Assembly (NCBI RefSeq): GCF_016925615.1
Contig: NZ_CP070499.1
Location: 744,001-808,000, forward strand
From: Natronosporangium hydrolyticum
GTDB taxonomy: Bacteria > Actinomycetota > Actinomycetes > Mycobacteriales > Micromonosporaceae
Direction: 5' to 3'
Length of the DNA stretch: 64,000 nucleotides
Each line of letters opens with the position of its first letter. Position 1 is the first letter of the stretch. The translations under genes were made by a program, and so were the position numbers. Shown here piece by piece: positions 1 through 7,770 of the stretch. Below the pieces are notes generated by a model that did no database searches, was not told the origin of the DNA, and worked only from the letters and a program-made list of their open reading frames with translations.

Positions 1-560
1 TCGCCCAGCCCCACCAGGGTCGCTTCATCGGCCACCACGATCTGGGCGTTCTGCAGGCCGATGAACGCGATGAACAGGCCGATGCCGGCGCCGGTGGCGA
101 GTTTGAGCGGCAACGGGATCGCGTTGATGATGGCGCGGCGGAGACCACTGACCGCGAGCAGGAAGAAGAGGACGCCCGAGGCCAGGGTGCCGGCGAGGGC
201 GGTCTGCCAGGGGATGCCAATGCCGAGCACCACCGTGAAGGCGAAGAAGGCGTTCAGGCCTAGTCCGGGCGCAAGCGCGATCGGATACCGTGCCCACAGG
301 CCCATGATCAAGGTGCCGAGGGCGGCGGCGACCGCGGTGGCGACGAAGACTGCGTTGGCGTCCATCCCGGTCTGGCCCAGAATTTCCGGGTTGACCAGCA
401 GGATGTACGCCATGGCCAGGAAGGTTGTGCCGCCGGCGATGACCTCGCGGCGGATCGTGGTCTGGTTTTGCCGCAGGTGGTAGACGCGGTCCAGCAGCCG
501 CACCGGGGCGCGCTGGTGTTCGGGTCCGGGCTGCTCCTCGGGTGACCGCGCCGCCTGCAT
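1..560 (-). CDS. NCS2-family purine/pyrimidine permease (5' part, cut by window edge)
   Basis: Integral membrane nucleobase transporter, most like the AzgA/PbuG branch that imports adenine, guanine or hypoxanthine. The first 186 codons are present and the rest lies left of the window. The ATG at 560 follows a GGAGGCGGAG ribosome site. A hydrophilic N-terminus (about 40 residues) is followed by GGTTFLAMAYILLVNPEIL, then a segment with ALAPGLGLNAFFAF and a later LPLKLATGAGIGLFIAFIG stretch. These are recognisable conserved blocks of the AzgA-like branch. At least four hydrophobic helices are visible. It diverges from the lipoprotein gene across 92 bp. The exact substrate cannot be read from this fragment. 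Confidence 0.88.
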   Translation of the reverse strand, partial: MQAARSPEEQPGPEHQRAPVRLLDRVYHLRQNQTTIRREVIAGGTTFLAMAYILLVNPEILGQTGMDANAVFVATAVAAALGTLIMGLWARYPIALAPGLGLNAFFAFTVVLGIGIPWQTALAGTLASGVLFFLLAVSGLRRAIINAIPLPLKLATGAGIGLFIAFIGLQNAQIVVADEATLVGLG

Positions 561-652
561 GCTCCGCCTCCAGCCACTCAGTTTGGCCGTATTGCCCCGG
601 AAAGGATACGGTCGCCGGGACGACATTTTCTACGTCTTGAGGAGGCGGCCTG

Positions 653-1141
653 ATGCGACGGCTGCTCGCCGCCGGTGGTGTCGCTGCTCTGGTCGCGTTC
701 GGCGCGGCCTGCGGGAGCGACGACGACGACCCGGGATCGGCTCAGGAACCGCCGGCTAGCGACAACACCGCCGAGGTGTGCGCGAATGCGGAGGCGGCCC
801 AGGCCGAGCAGATCGGAACGTTCCAGTCCGAGATGACGGCGCTCTCCGAGGAGGACCTCGACGAGGAGGAGTTCGAGGAGCAGGCGTTGGCGCACATGGA
901 GGTCGCGGTGAGCGGGTGGTCGGAGGGGCTGGGCGAGCAGGCCGAGCTGGCTGACGACCCAGAACTCGCGGGCGCGCTGACCGAGCTCTCCGACGGCTTG
1001 TCGGAGGCGGCCGACGAGCTGACCGTGGAGTCGGTGCGGACCGGAGAGATCCCCGGCGCGGCGGACCTGGATCAGGTCGGCGAGAGGCTGACCGAGATCT
1101 GCTACCCGGAGGGCGTCCCGACCCAGCCCGGCGGGCCGTAA
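653..1141 (+). CDS. Small secreted lipoprotein of unknown function
   Basis: 162 residues. The N-terminus is a lipoprotein signal: MRRLL, a hydrophobic stretch, then a lipobox ending AFGAAC with the lipidated Cys at residue 20, followed by an acidic GSDDDD linker. The mature part is acidic and helical, rich in Glu, Ala and Leu, with two Cys near the middle and end that could pair. A strong GGAGG at 641-645 sits 7 bases before the ATG. I do not recognise the family. It converges on the copper ATPase gene with a 12-bp gap, and nothing links the two by function. Confidence 0.75.
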   Translation: MRRLLAAGGVAALVAFGAACGSDDDDPGSAQEPPASDNTAEVCANAEAAQAEQIGTFQSEMTALSEEDLDEEEFEEQALAHMEVAVSGWSEGLGEQAELADDPELAGALTELSDGLSEAADELTVESVRTGEIPGAADLDQVGERLTEICYPEGVPTQPGGP

Positions 1142-1153
1142 GTAGGCGGGCCC

Positions 1154-3214
1154 TCACCGCACCGACGCTGGCGCCAGCCGCACCCGCCGCAGGAACTGCG
1201 CGTTGATCGCGACCACGATGGTGGAGAGGCTCATCAGCACCGCCCCGACCGCCATCGGGAGCACAAACCCGGCCCAGGCCAGCACTCCGGCCGCGAGGGG
1301 GATCGCGGCCACGTTGTAGCCGGCCGCCCACCACAGGTTCTGCAGCATCTTGCGGTAGCTGGCGCGGGATAGCTGCTGCACCGAGACCACGGCCCGCGGG
1401 TCGTCGGTGGCGAGCACCACCCCGGCGGACTCGATCGCCACGTCGGTGCCGGCGCCGATCGCGATGCCCACGTCGGCGCGGGCCAGCGCCGGGGCGTCGT
1501 TGATCCCGTCGCCGACCATCGCCACAGTGTGGCCGCGCCGTTGCAGGTCGGCGATGGCGGCGTCTTTCTGCTCCGGCAGCACCTCGGCGAAGACCTCGTC
1601 GATCCCGAGGTCGGCGGCGACCGCGTCGGCGACCTGCCGAGCGTCCCCGGTGATCATCGCAACCGTGACTCCGCGCCGGTGCAGGGCCGCCACCGCGGCG
1701 CGGGATTCCGGCCGCACCTGGTCGGCCAGCCCGATCGCCCCGATCACCTGGTCGTCCCGGACGACCTGGAGCACCGCCGCCCCGCGGCGGTGCCACTGGT
1801 GGGTCGGCTCGGCCAGCGCCGCCGGCATGGTCAGGCCTCGCTCCCGCAACAACGCCGGCCCGCCGACCGCGACCATGCCCCCGTCGCCCGTACGGCCGTC
1901 GATGCGGGCCGCTACGCCCCGGCCGGGCATGGTCTGGAAGTCGCTCGCGGCGAGTCGGTGGCCGCCCCGCCGGTCGGCTTCGGCGACGATCGCCCGCGCG
2001 AGCGGGTGCTCGCTGTCGCTCTCCACCGCGGCGGCGAGCGCGACCAGACCGCTCTCGTCGCCGTCGACGGCGGCGACGCCGATCACCGCGTGCTCGCCGC
2101 GAGTCAGCGTGCCGGTCTTGTCGAACAGGACCGCGTCCACCTGGCGCATCCGTTCCAGGGAGAGCCGGTCGGTGACCAGGATGCCGTTGCGGGCCGATTT
2201 GGCGGTGGCGATCGAGATCACGAGCGGGATGGCCAACCCCAGCGCGTGTGGGCAGGCGATGATCAGCACGGTGACCGAGCGGGTCACCGCCGCGTCCGGC
2301 TGGCCCAGCACCACCCAGACCGTGACGGTGATCGCCGCAGCCGCGACCGCCGCGTAGAACAGCAGCGCGGCGGCCCGGTCCGCGAGCACCTGGGACCGGG
2401 ATCGGGAGGCCTGGGCCTGGGCTACCAGCCGCTGGATGCCGGCGAGTGCGGTGTCGTCGCCGACCGCGCCCACCCGGATCCGGATCGCGGCGTCGGTGAC
2501 CACGCTGCCGGCGACTACCGGGTCGCCGACGGCGCGTGGGACCGGCCGGGACTCGCCGGTGAGCATCGACTCGTCGACCTCGGCCGCGCCGGTGGTGATC
2601 GTGCCGTCGGCCGGCACCCGCCCACCGGGGCGGACCAACAGCTCATCGCCGACCACCAGGTCGGAGATCCGGACCGGGACGACTTCGCCGCCGGCCCCGA
2701 TCCGCTCCGCCTGGTCCGGCAACAGCTCTGCGAGCGCCGCCAGCGCACCTTGCGCCTGCCCGATCGCGCGCATCTCCAACCAGTGACCCAGCAGCATGAT
2801 CACGATCAGCAGGGAGAGTTCCCACCACACCTCCACGTCGAACAGGCCGAGGGTGGCGGCCCAGCTGGCGACGAACCCGACGGTGATGGCCATGCCGATG
2901 AGCAGCATCATGCCGGGGCGGCGCGCCCGGGCCTCGGCGACCGCGCCGGTGAGGAAGGGCCGACCGCCGTACAGGTAGATCACCGTGCCGAGGATCGGGG
3001 CGACCCATTCGACTCCCGGGAACGTCAGCTGGTAGCCGAACCACTCCATGATCATGTGGCTGGTGGCGACGATCGGGACGGTGAGCAGCAGCGAGACCCA
3101 GAACCGCTGCGCGAACATCGCCGGGCTGTGTCCGGCGTGCTTGTCGGGTTCGTGCTGCTGGTCGTGGCCGGCCGGCGGGTGGTCGGCTGCCGGCGGGTGT
3201 GAGTGGTGGGTCAT
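1154..3214 (-). CDS. copB: Heavy-metal P1B-type ATPase, CopB-like (CPH motif)
   Basis: Membrane pump that exports copper using ATP. The N-terminus is His-rich (repeated HH, HP, GH within 30 residues) with no CXXC metal domain. Family motifs occur in order: TGES actuator loop, transmembrane CPH in ACPHALGL, phosphorylation site DKTGTLT, HP locus SEHPLARA, and the hinge GDGINDAPALARADVGIA. CPH instead of CPC marks the P1B-3 (CopB) subgroup, usually tied to copper. About 686 residues, a normal full length. A GTG at 3220 would also be in frame, but GGAGGAGG ends 5 bases before the ATG at 3214, so ATG is preferred. A CsoR-like palindrome lies just upstream. Confidence 0.93.
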   Translation of the reverse strand: MTHHSHPPAADHPPAGHDQQHEPDKHAGHSPAMFAQRFWVSLLLTVPIVATSHMIMEWFGYQLTFPGVEWVAPILGTVIYLYGGRPFLTGAVAEARARRPGMMLLIGMAITVGFVASWAATLGLFDVEVWWELSLLIVIMLLGHWLEMRAIGQAQGALAALAELLPDQAERIGAGGEVVPVRISDLVVGDELLVRPGGRVPADGTITTGAAEVDESMLTGESRPVPRAVGDPVVAGSVVTDAAIRIRVGAVGDDTALAGIQRLVAQAQASRSRSQVLADRAAALLFYAAVAAAAITVTVWVVLGQPDAAVTRSVTVLIIACPHALGLAIPLVISIATAKSARNGILVTDRLSLERMRQVDAVLFDKTGTLTRGEHAVIGVAAVDGDESGLVALAAAVESDSEHPLARAIVAEADRRGGHRLAASDFQTMPGRGVAARIDGRTGDGGMVAVGGPALLRERGLTMPAALAEPTHQWHRRGAAVLQVVRDDQVIGAIGLADQVRPESRAAVAALHRRGVTVAMITGDARQVADAVAADLGIDEVFAEVLPEQKDAAIADLQRRGHTVAMVGDGINDAPALARADVGIAIGAGTDVAIESAGVVLATDDPRAVVSVQQLSRASYRKMLQNLWWAAGYNVAAIPLAAGVLAWAGFVLPMAVGAVLMSLSTIVVAINAQFLRRVRLAPASVR

Positions 3215-3234
3215 GAGCACCTCCTCCGCGACAA

Positions 3235-3249
3235 TACCCCCTAGGGGTA
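3235..3249. promoter_or_regulatory. CsoR-type copper operator upstream of copB
   Basis: The 15-bp near-palindrome TACCCCCTAGGGGTA lies 21 bp before the copB ATG and 8 bp before its ribosome site. It matches the TACCC-N-GGGTA pattern known for actinobacterial CsoR/RicR repressors. A repressor bound here would block transcription start, and Cu(I) would release it. No csoR gene is visible in the window, so the repressor would act in trans. Confidence 0.7.
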
Positions 3250-3324
3250 AGGGGTACCAGTCACCGCTCCGATGGGGCCGGAGATCCCGTCCCCACCGGC
3301 GCCGTTGGGCTAGTCTCCGGAACC

Positions 3325-4149
3325 ATGTACGGCGAGCGCGGACACGGTGAGCACATGGGTGGCGTGTTGGGCGGTCGGCGGCGGCGCGGCCCGGCGCCGG
3401 AGCTGCCGGCCGACCCCGGTCTGGTGGTGGAGGACGCGGAGTCCGGATTCTGCGGCGCGGTGGTCGGCTTCGAGGCCAGCGCGGTGATCCTGGAAGACCG
3501 GCACGGCGGGCGCCGACTCTTTCCGCTGTTGCCGGCGGCGTTCCTGGTCGACGGCGAGCCAGTCACCCTGCGCCGCCCCACCGCGGCGGCCCCCACCACC
3601 ACCCGGCGTACCGCCTCCGGCTCGATCGCGGTCGCCGACGCGCCCGCGCAGGTCGCCCGGGCCAGCCGGATCTGGGTGGAAGGGATCCACGACGCTGCGC
3701 TGCTGGAGCGGATCTGGGGCGACGACCTGCGGATCGAAGGGGTAGTGGTGGAGCCCCTCGACGGCATCGACGACCTCGCGGCCGAGGTGGCGGCGTTCCA
3801 GCCCGGACCGGCGCGCCGGCTCGGGGTGCTGGTCGACCATCTCGTGCCTGGTTCGAAGGAGAGCCGGGTCGTCGCCACCATCACCTCCCCGTACGTCCTG
3901 GTGACCGGCCACCCGTACGTGGATGTGTGGCAGGCGGTCAAGCCGGACCGGGTGGGGATCCGGCAATGGCCGCAGGTGCCGCTCGGCCAACCGTGGAAGG
4001 AAGGCGTCTGCCGCGCGCTCGGGGTCGGCGAACCCGCCGAGCTGTGGCGACAGATCCTCGCCCGGGTGGACAGCTTCTACGATGTCGAGACACCGTTGAT
4101 CAACGCGGTGGAGCGGCTCATCGACTTCGTCACCGAACCGGCCGGGTGA
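3325..4149 (+). CDS. DUF3097 family protein
   Basis: 274 residues, a family almost confined to actinobacteria with no settled function. The N-terminal third (GLVVEDAESGFCGAVVGFE) looks like a small beta domain. A proline/threonine-rich linker around residue 90 leads to a second domain with IWVEGIHDAALLERIWGDDL, then LGVLVDHLVPGSKES and YVLVTGHPYVDVWQAV. The acidic VEGxxDA and LVDHLVPGSKE blocks resemble a Toprim-like nucleotidyl fold, which is inference. It is convergent with the Asp23/AmaP operon, 7 bp away, and seems to be a single-gene unit. Confidence 0.85.
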   Translation: MYGERGHGEHMGGVLGGRRRRGPAPELPADPGLVVEDAESGFCGAVVGFEASAVILEDRHGGRRLFPLLPAAFLVDGEPVTLRRPTAAAPTTTRRTASGSIAVADAPAQVARASRIWVEGIHDAALLERIWGDDLRIEGVVVEPLDGIDDLAAEVAAFQPGPARRLGVLVDHLVPGSKESRVVATITSPYVLVTGHPYVDVWQAVKPDRVGIRQWPQVPLGQPWKEGVCRALGVGEPAELWRQILARVDSFYDVETPLINAVERLIDFVTEPAG

Positions 4150-4156
4150 CGCCCGG

Positions 4157-4714
4157 TCAACGACCCGAGCGCAGCAGCACCGTCGTCGGTAGCTCCTCCG
4201 CGGTCAGCGCCTGCCGGTGCCGCGCCAGCGCCTCCCGTACCCGCTGCCGGGCCCCCCGGATGTCGGCCGTGGCGACCAGCGTCGCCGAGACCCACACCCG
4301 CGGCTGCGAAGGCCGACCAGTAATGGTCGCCTGGGCCTGCCGGATATCCGGGCTGTCGGTCAGATCGGCCTCGAGCGCGCCGGTCACTGCCCGGGTCGGC
4401 ACCGTGGTGGTGCCGTGGCGGGTGTCCGGCTCCAGCCGCAGCGACCGCAGGCTGCCCTGATTCAACTGGCTCAGCAGCCACCCCAGGGCCAGCAGCGCCA
4501 CCACCACCGAGGCCACCGCCACCAGCACCCAGAACCAGGTGTTGTCGGTGGTCAGCTCCCGGATTCGGGGGCCGCCGACCGCGTCGGTGGCCGGGCCGAG
4601 TACGCCCGGCAGCAGGTTCAGCGCCCGGGCGAGCACCGCCAGCGCCGCCACCAGCAGCACCGCGCCAGTGATCGCCAGGCCGGTCCGGTTCCGGCCGGCG
4701 GCATGTCGCTCCAT
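4157..4714 (-). CDS. amaP: Alkaline-shock membrane anchor protein AmaP-like
   Basis: 185 residues. Two transmembrane helices (about residues 13-33 and 60-82) are followed by a cytoplasmic C-terminal domain with alternating strands and helices. AmaP-type proteins tether Asp23 proteins to the membrane. The ATG at 4714 follows a GGGAGGAG site and lies 7 bp after the previous stop; the frame stays open further upstream but would overlap the previous gene heavily. Last gene of the six-gene operon that also encodes three Asp23-like proteins, which supports the role. Confidence 0.75.
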   Translation of the reverse strand: MERHAAGRNRTGLAITGAVLLVAALAVLARALNLLPGVLGPATDAVGGPRIRELTTDNTWFWVLVAVASVVVALLALGWLLSQLNQGSLRSLRLEPDTRHGTTTVPTRAVTGALEADLTDSPDIRQAQATITGRPSQPRVWVSATLVATADIRGARQRVREALARHRQALTAEELPTTVLLRSGR

Positions 4715-4721
4715 CAGCAGC

Positions 4722-5354
4722 TCACTCCTCCCGATACCGGAGATCCACCCGGATCCGGGGCGGACGGAGCAACCGGAACTGGGCGAGCCGGTCGGCCACC
4801 GCATGGCCGGTCTGGGCCGCCAAGCCGGTCGGATCATGGAGACCGGTGTCGGCCCGTACCCGCAGCCGGCCGCGTCGACAGACCGCGGTGGCGTGGTGAA
4901 TACCCGGGACGGCGACTGCGGCGCGCACCGCCAGCCGCTCCACCGCGCTCGGCCGCACCGCCAACAGCGTGTCCGACCGGTCGGTCGCGGCGGGCAACGC
5001 CCGGGACCGGCCCGGCAGGAACGCGAGCAGCAGCAGAAACACCCCGATCAGCCCGGCCACGATCGCTACCAGGAAGACCAGCGGGTCGTCCCAGGCGGTG
5101 TCGCGGGCGGTCTGCGCCAGCTCCCCGGCGGGCACCACCCCCACCGGCTGGTCGACCAGATATCCGATCGTCTCCATCGCGACCACCGCCGCCACCACGG
5201 TGACCACCGCGGCGACCAGCACCGCCGAGAGCACCCGGCGTGACCGGAACGCCCGGATCGTACGCCGGTACGCCCGCCGATCGGCCGCGGCCCGGTCGGC
5301 CGGCTGCTCCGGCTGGTCGGCCGCGCTGAACTCCAGCGTCGGTGTGGTGCTCAT
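4722..5354 (-). CDS. DUF6286-like membrane protein of the Asp23 operon
   Basis: 210 residues. An acidic and arginine-rich N-terminus (about 35 residues) precedes a first membrane helix (LSAVLVAAVVTVVAAVVAM). An outside loop of about 35 residues follows, then a second helix (VFLVAIVAGLIGVFLLLLAF) and a soluble C-terminal domain with a VRAAVAVPGIHHA segment, like the fold that ends AmaP. Its start overlaps the Asp23 stop by 4 bases, so translation is coupled. Probably an accessory membrane partner for Asp23 proteins. The family name is from memory and the function is not established. Confidence 0.65.
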   Translation of the reverse strand: MSTTPTLEFSAADQPEQPADRAAADRRAYRRTIRAFRSRRVLSAVLVAAVVTVVAAVVAMETIGYLVDQPVGVVPAGELAQTARDTAWDDPLVFLVAIVAGLIGVFLLLLAFLPGRSRALPAATDRSDTLLAVRPSAVERLAVRAAVAVPGIHHATAVCRRGRLRVRADTGLHDPTGLAAQTGHAVADRLAQFRLLRPPRIRVDLRYREE

Positions 5355-5833
5355 GCGGCACCTCCGGTCAGCTGGCCGGCACCCCGAGCGGGCCCGGAGC
5401 CCACCGACTGGCCGGCGTGGCTCAACGCGGCGACGGTGATATCGACCTGGCGTACCTCCAGACCGGTGAGTTCACTGACCCGGGTACTGACCCGCTCCCG
5501 CACCGTCGCCGCGATCTGCCGAATCGGCGTCGGATACACCACCGAGATGGACATTCGCAGCGTCGCCAGGTCACCGTCGACCTCGGCGCTGACCTGCGGG
5601 TCCCGGCCAGGCTCGTCCCGACCCAGCGGCACGCCGAAGACTCGGCGGGCGGAGCCACCCGCCTGCTCCACCTCGGTGAGCGCGCGGGCCGCGATCCGCT
5701 CCAGGACCCGACCCGCGATCTCGGTCCGGCCGCGGTGCTCCGGAGCGCGGTCCGCGGGCCCTCCGGCCTCGGCCGCCGGCACCGGCTCAGCTCGCTCCGG
5801 CACCACCGCGGCGGTGGTTTCGTACGTGGTCAC
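5351..5833 (-). CDS. Asp23/Gls24 family envelope-stress protein (second copy)
   Basis: 160 residues. The core GRTEIAGRVLERIAARALTEV is followed by a strand-rich region with VSAEVDGDLATLRMSISV and by RERVSTRVSELTGLEV. This is the Asp23/Gls24 pattern: an N-terminal helix, a beta sheet and an amphipathic helix before a final VDITV strand. Such proteins form abundant assemblies at the membrane in Gram-positives and respond to envelope stress. The Pro/Ala-rich first 35 residues and Gly-rich tail look disordered. It overlaps the next gene by ATGA. Confidence 0.85.
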   Translation of the reverse strand: MTTYETTAAVVPERAEPVPAAEAGGPADRAPEHRGRTEIAGRVLERIAARALTEVEQAGGSARRVFGVPLGRDEPGRDPQVSAEVDGDLATLRMSISVVYPTPIRQIAATVRERVSTRVSELTGLEVRQVDITVAALSHAGQSVGSGPARGAGQLTGGAA

Positions 5834-5836
5834 GAC

Positions 5837-6022
5837 CTACCTCCGGCCGCCGAACAACTGCGCCACGTCGAGTTCGCCGACGAGCGCTCGACCGACCAGG
5901 AAGCCGATCAGGCCGAGAATGAGCACCAGCAGGAAAGCGCCCCAGCCGCCGAAGGCACCGGCGAAGCCGAGCGACACTCCGAAGCCGAGACCGAGCATCG
6001 GCCACAAACGGGTCTCGTCCAT
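5837..6022 (-). CDS. Small glycine-rich membrane protein of the Asp23 operon (DUF2273-like)
   Basis: 61 residues. Two closely packed hydrophobic helices with a glycine-zipper look (GLGFGVSLGFAGAFGGWGAF and LVLILGLIGFLVGRALVG) end in a short charged tail. Small hydrophobic proteins of the DUF2273 type are common companions of Asp23 genes, and this one lies 3 bp before an Asp23 gene. GAGGG sits about 6 bases before the ATG. Assignment rests on size, hydrophobicity and context. Confidence 0.7.
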   Translation of the reverse strand: MDETRLWPMLGLGFGVSLGFAGAFGGWGAFLLVLILGLIGFLVGRALVGELDVAQLFGGRR

Positions 6023-6033
6023 CGTGCCCTCCT

Positions 6034-6387
6034 TTACCAGCGGGTCGTCGTCAACGACCCGACCTGGCCGGCGCCGGGCGGCACCGCCAGGTCATCGATC
6101 GACACGTCGATCCGACGCAGCGGCGCAAGTGGGTGTACCGCGACCCGCACCTGCTCCGCCACCTCAGCGACCGGCGTCCCATACCACGCCACCACCGATA
6201 CGAGGACCGCGTCCTCGCGGATCGCGACGCCCGGTACGGTCCGGCCGGGCAGATAAGTGGCCACCGGCCCCGCCGCCAACCTCGCGACCGCGGGGCAGGC
6301 AACCGCCGCCTCGGCGATCTGATCTGCCAGCTGTGGCGGTTCCGCCAGTTCGGGCCAGTTCGCGGTGGTGGCCCCGGTGGGAATCAT
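6034..6387 (-). CDS. Short Asp23/Gls24-like protein
   Basis: 117 residues. The sequence reads as a trimmed Asp23 fold: a helix (LADQIAEAAVACPAVARLAAG), strands around GVAIREDAVLVSVVAWYG, the amphipathic helix TPVAEVAEQVRVAV, and a closing IDVSIDDL strand. The ATG at 6387 overlaps the upstream Asp23 stop by 4 bases. A longer open frame upstream is only the out-of-frame shadow of that Asp23 gene. Probably a structural partner of the two full-length Asp23 proteins. Confidence 0.75.
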   Translation of the reverse strand: MIPTGATTANWPELAEPPQLADQIAEAAVACPAVARLAAGPVATYLPGRTVPGVAIREDAVLVSVVAWYGTPVAEVAEQVRVAVHPLAPLRRIDVSIDDLAVPPGAGQVGSLTTTRW

Positions 6388-6863
6388 CGGACCCTGGGTT
6401 CGGCGGACTCGTCGTCGGTCGACTCGTCCGGCAGATGCACGTCGCCGACGGAGATGTTGACCTCGTTGACCTCCAGCCCGCACATCTTCTGCACCGCCGC
6501 GACGACGTTGCGGCGGATGCCGGCCGCCAGGTCTGGGATGGACACTCCGTAGTCGACGATGATGTCGATGTCGACGGCGGCCTCCCGCTCCCCGACCTCG
6601 ACCGCGACTCCCTGCCCGGCGCTGCTGCCGCTGCTGACCCGCTCCCGGACCATGCCGACGGCGCGGGAGAAGCCCGCACCCATGGCGTAGACCCCGGGCA
6701 CTTCTCGGGCGGCCATGCCCACGATCTTCTCCACCACGGAGTCCGCGATCGTGGTCTTGCCGTGCTCGGTGACGAGTTCGCTGTGGGCGCGGCCGGTGGC
6801 CGCGTTGCTCTCGGTGGACCGGCCGGTCTCGCCGCCGGACCGCTCCCGCGTCGGTGCGCTCAT
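6384..6863 (-). CDS. Asp23/Gls24 family envelope-stress protein (first gene of operon)
   Basis: 159 residues, the most typical Asp23 copy here. It has HGKTTIADSVVEKIVGMAAREVPGV, a small Gly/Ser loop, then VAVEVGEREAAVDIDIIVDYG, VSIPDLAAGIRRNVVAAVQKMCGLEV and VNISVGDVHLPDE. The N- and C-termini are polar and probably flexible. It heads the operon, with the ATG at 6863 preceded by GAGGGGG. All six genes down to 4157 are on one strand with gaps of at most 11 bp or with overlaps, so they should be co-transcribed from the 6864-6958 region. Confidence 0.9.
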   Translation of the reverse strand: MSAPTRERSGGETGRSTESNAATGRAHSELVTEHGKTTIADSVVEKIVGMAAREVPGVYAMGAGFSRAVGMVRERVSSGSSAGQGVAVEVGEREAAVDIDIIVDYGVSIPDLAAGIRRNVVAAVQKMCGLEVNEVNISVGDVHLPDESTDDESAEPRVR

Positions 6864-6958
6864 AATGCCCCCTCGGCGCAGTACGCAATGTCACTGCAAG
6901 CGTACCCCTAGTAGTGGAACCGGTGCGGGCATCCGCCATCTCGGACGCAGCGCACTAG

Positions 6959-7066
6959 CCACACTGGCCACTCCGGCCACACTGCCCCGGCCGACCACAC
7001 TGGTCTGCTTCGCCACACCGGTGTGATCCGCCCCACTGCCCCGTTCCGCCACGCCTGCCGCTTGCG
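6959..7066. repeat. Degenerate 18-bp tandem repeat, six units
   Basis: The block CCACACTG starts at 6959, 6977 and 6995. Related blocks CCACACCG, CCCCACTG and CCACGCCT start at 7013, 7031 and 7049, so all six are exactly 18 bp apart. The rest of each unit drifts but often ends CCGG or CCG. The array fills the space between the padR stop (7082) and the Asp23 operon start (6863). It has no spacers, so it is not a CRISPR. It could be a decayed minisatellite or a cluster of phased protein-binding sites. Confidence 0.7.
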
Positions 7067-7081
7067 CCGCAGCGCCTACGG

Positions 7082-7675
7082 TCAGCCGGGGGTGTCGGGC
7101 GTGGCCCGATGGTCAGGTGGCTGGTCAAGGGCGGTGAGGGTGGCCTCGGCCGCCGCGATCTCCGCCGCGTAATGCTGCTCGCCCCAGGCCGCCACCAGAT
7201 CGGGGTACGGAAAATCGGCGCCCAGCGCCGCCCGTAGCTCGGCCAGGTCGGTGGTCTGTGCCCGTGCCCATTCGAGGTAACTGGTGAGAGCGGAGCGTAG
7301 TCGCTCTGGGGCGGCCCGATGCCCGAAGAAGAGCCGCAGCGCGACCGGATGCTTGAGCGTCGGCGGCGCCACCGGCTCCTCGATCAGCCACGCGTCGAAG
7401 GCGGCCAGGCCCGCCGGGGTGATCCGGTAGTAGCGCTTGTCCGGACGTCGCCGTTGCGGCTCGGTGCGTTCGCAGACCAGCCCGTGCGAGCGCAGCCGGC
7501 GCAGTTCGGTGTAGATCTGGCTCTGCGCCGGGCTCCAGTAGAAAAACCGCAGGTTCATCGCCCATTTGCGAAGGTCGTAACCGGTGAGTTCGCGCCCGAA
7601 CGACAGCAACCCCAGCACCACGTACGAGGTTGCGGGGAGGTCAGGTGGGGATTGCCCTGGCTGGTCGGGCGACAT
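7082..7675 (-). CDS. PadR-family transcriptional regulator
   Basis: 197 residues. The N-terminal winged helix-turn-helix is clear: YVVLGLLSFGRELTGYDLRKW, then SQIYTELRRLRSHGLV and the wing RRPDKRYYRITPAGLAAFD. The C-terminal part (from about residue 105) is the long-helix dimerisation region of the PadR-s2/Vir type, with YLEWARAQTTDLAELR. It diverges from a two-domain SRPBCC gene across 95 bp that hold a perfect palindrome, so it probably represses both genes. The inducing ligand is unknown. Confidence 0.9.
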   Translation of the reverse strand: MSPDQPGQSPPDLPATSYVVLGLLSFGRELTGYDLRKWAMNLRFFYWSPAQSQIYTELRRLRSHGLVCERTEPQRRRPDKRYYRITPAGLAAFDAWLIEEPVAPPTLKHPVALRLFFGHRAAPERLRSALTSYLEWARAQTTDLAELRAALGADFPYPDLVAAWGEQHYAAEIAAAEATLTALDQPPDHRATPDTPG

Positions 7676-7716
7676 CCGGTCTCCTTCACATTCGACCTGA
7701 CGCGGAACATTCTTAT

Positions 7717-7735
7717 CTATGACTAACAGTCATAG
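7717..7735. promoter_or_regulatory. Palindromic operator candidate between padR and SRPBCC gene
   Basis: CTATGACT-AAC-AGTCATAG is a perfect inverted repeat with 8-bp arms and a 3-bp centre. It lies 41 bp from the padR start and 35 bp from the divergent SRPBCC start, in a locally A+T-richer patch (tcttatctat to atagtatg). PadR proteins bind dyads of this size, so it is the likely autoregulatory operator. The binding itself is inference. Confidence 0.65.
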
Positions 7736-7770
7736 TATGTTAGGCTGCCGCCGTTGCGGAGGGAGATCAG

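Noticed and set aside
1529-3202. Very long open frame on the plus strand opposite copB
   Set aside because: Its translation is an arginine/aspartate/glycine-rich shadow without domains; copB on the minus strand has all P-type ATPase motifs.
6959-7066. CRISPR array
   Set aside because: The 18-bp period has short degenerate repeats and no unique spacers; no cas genes nearby.
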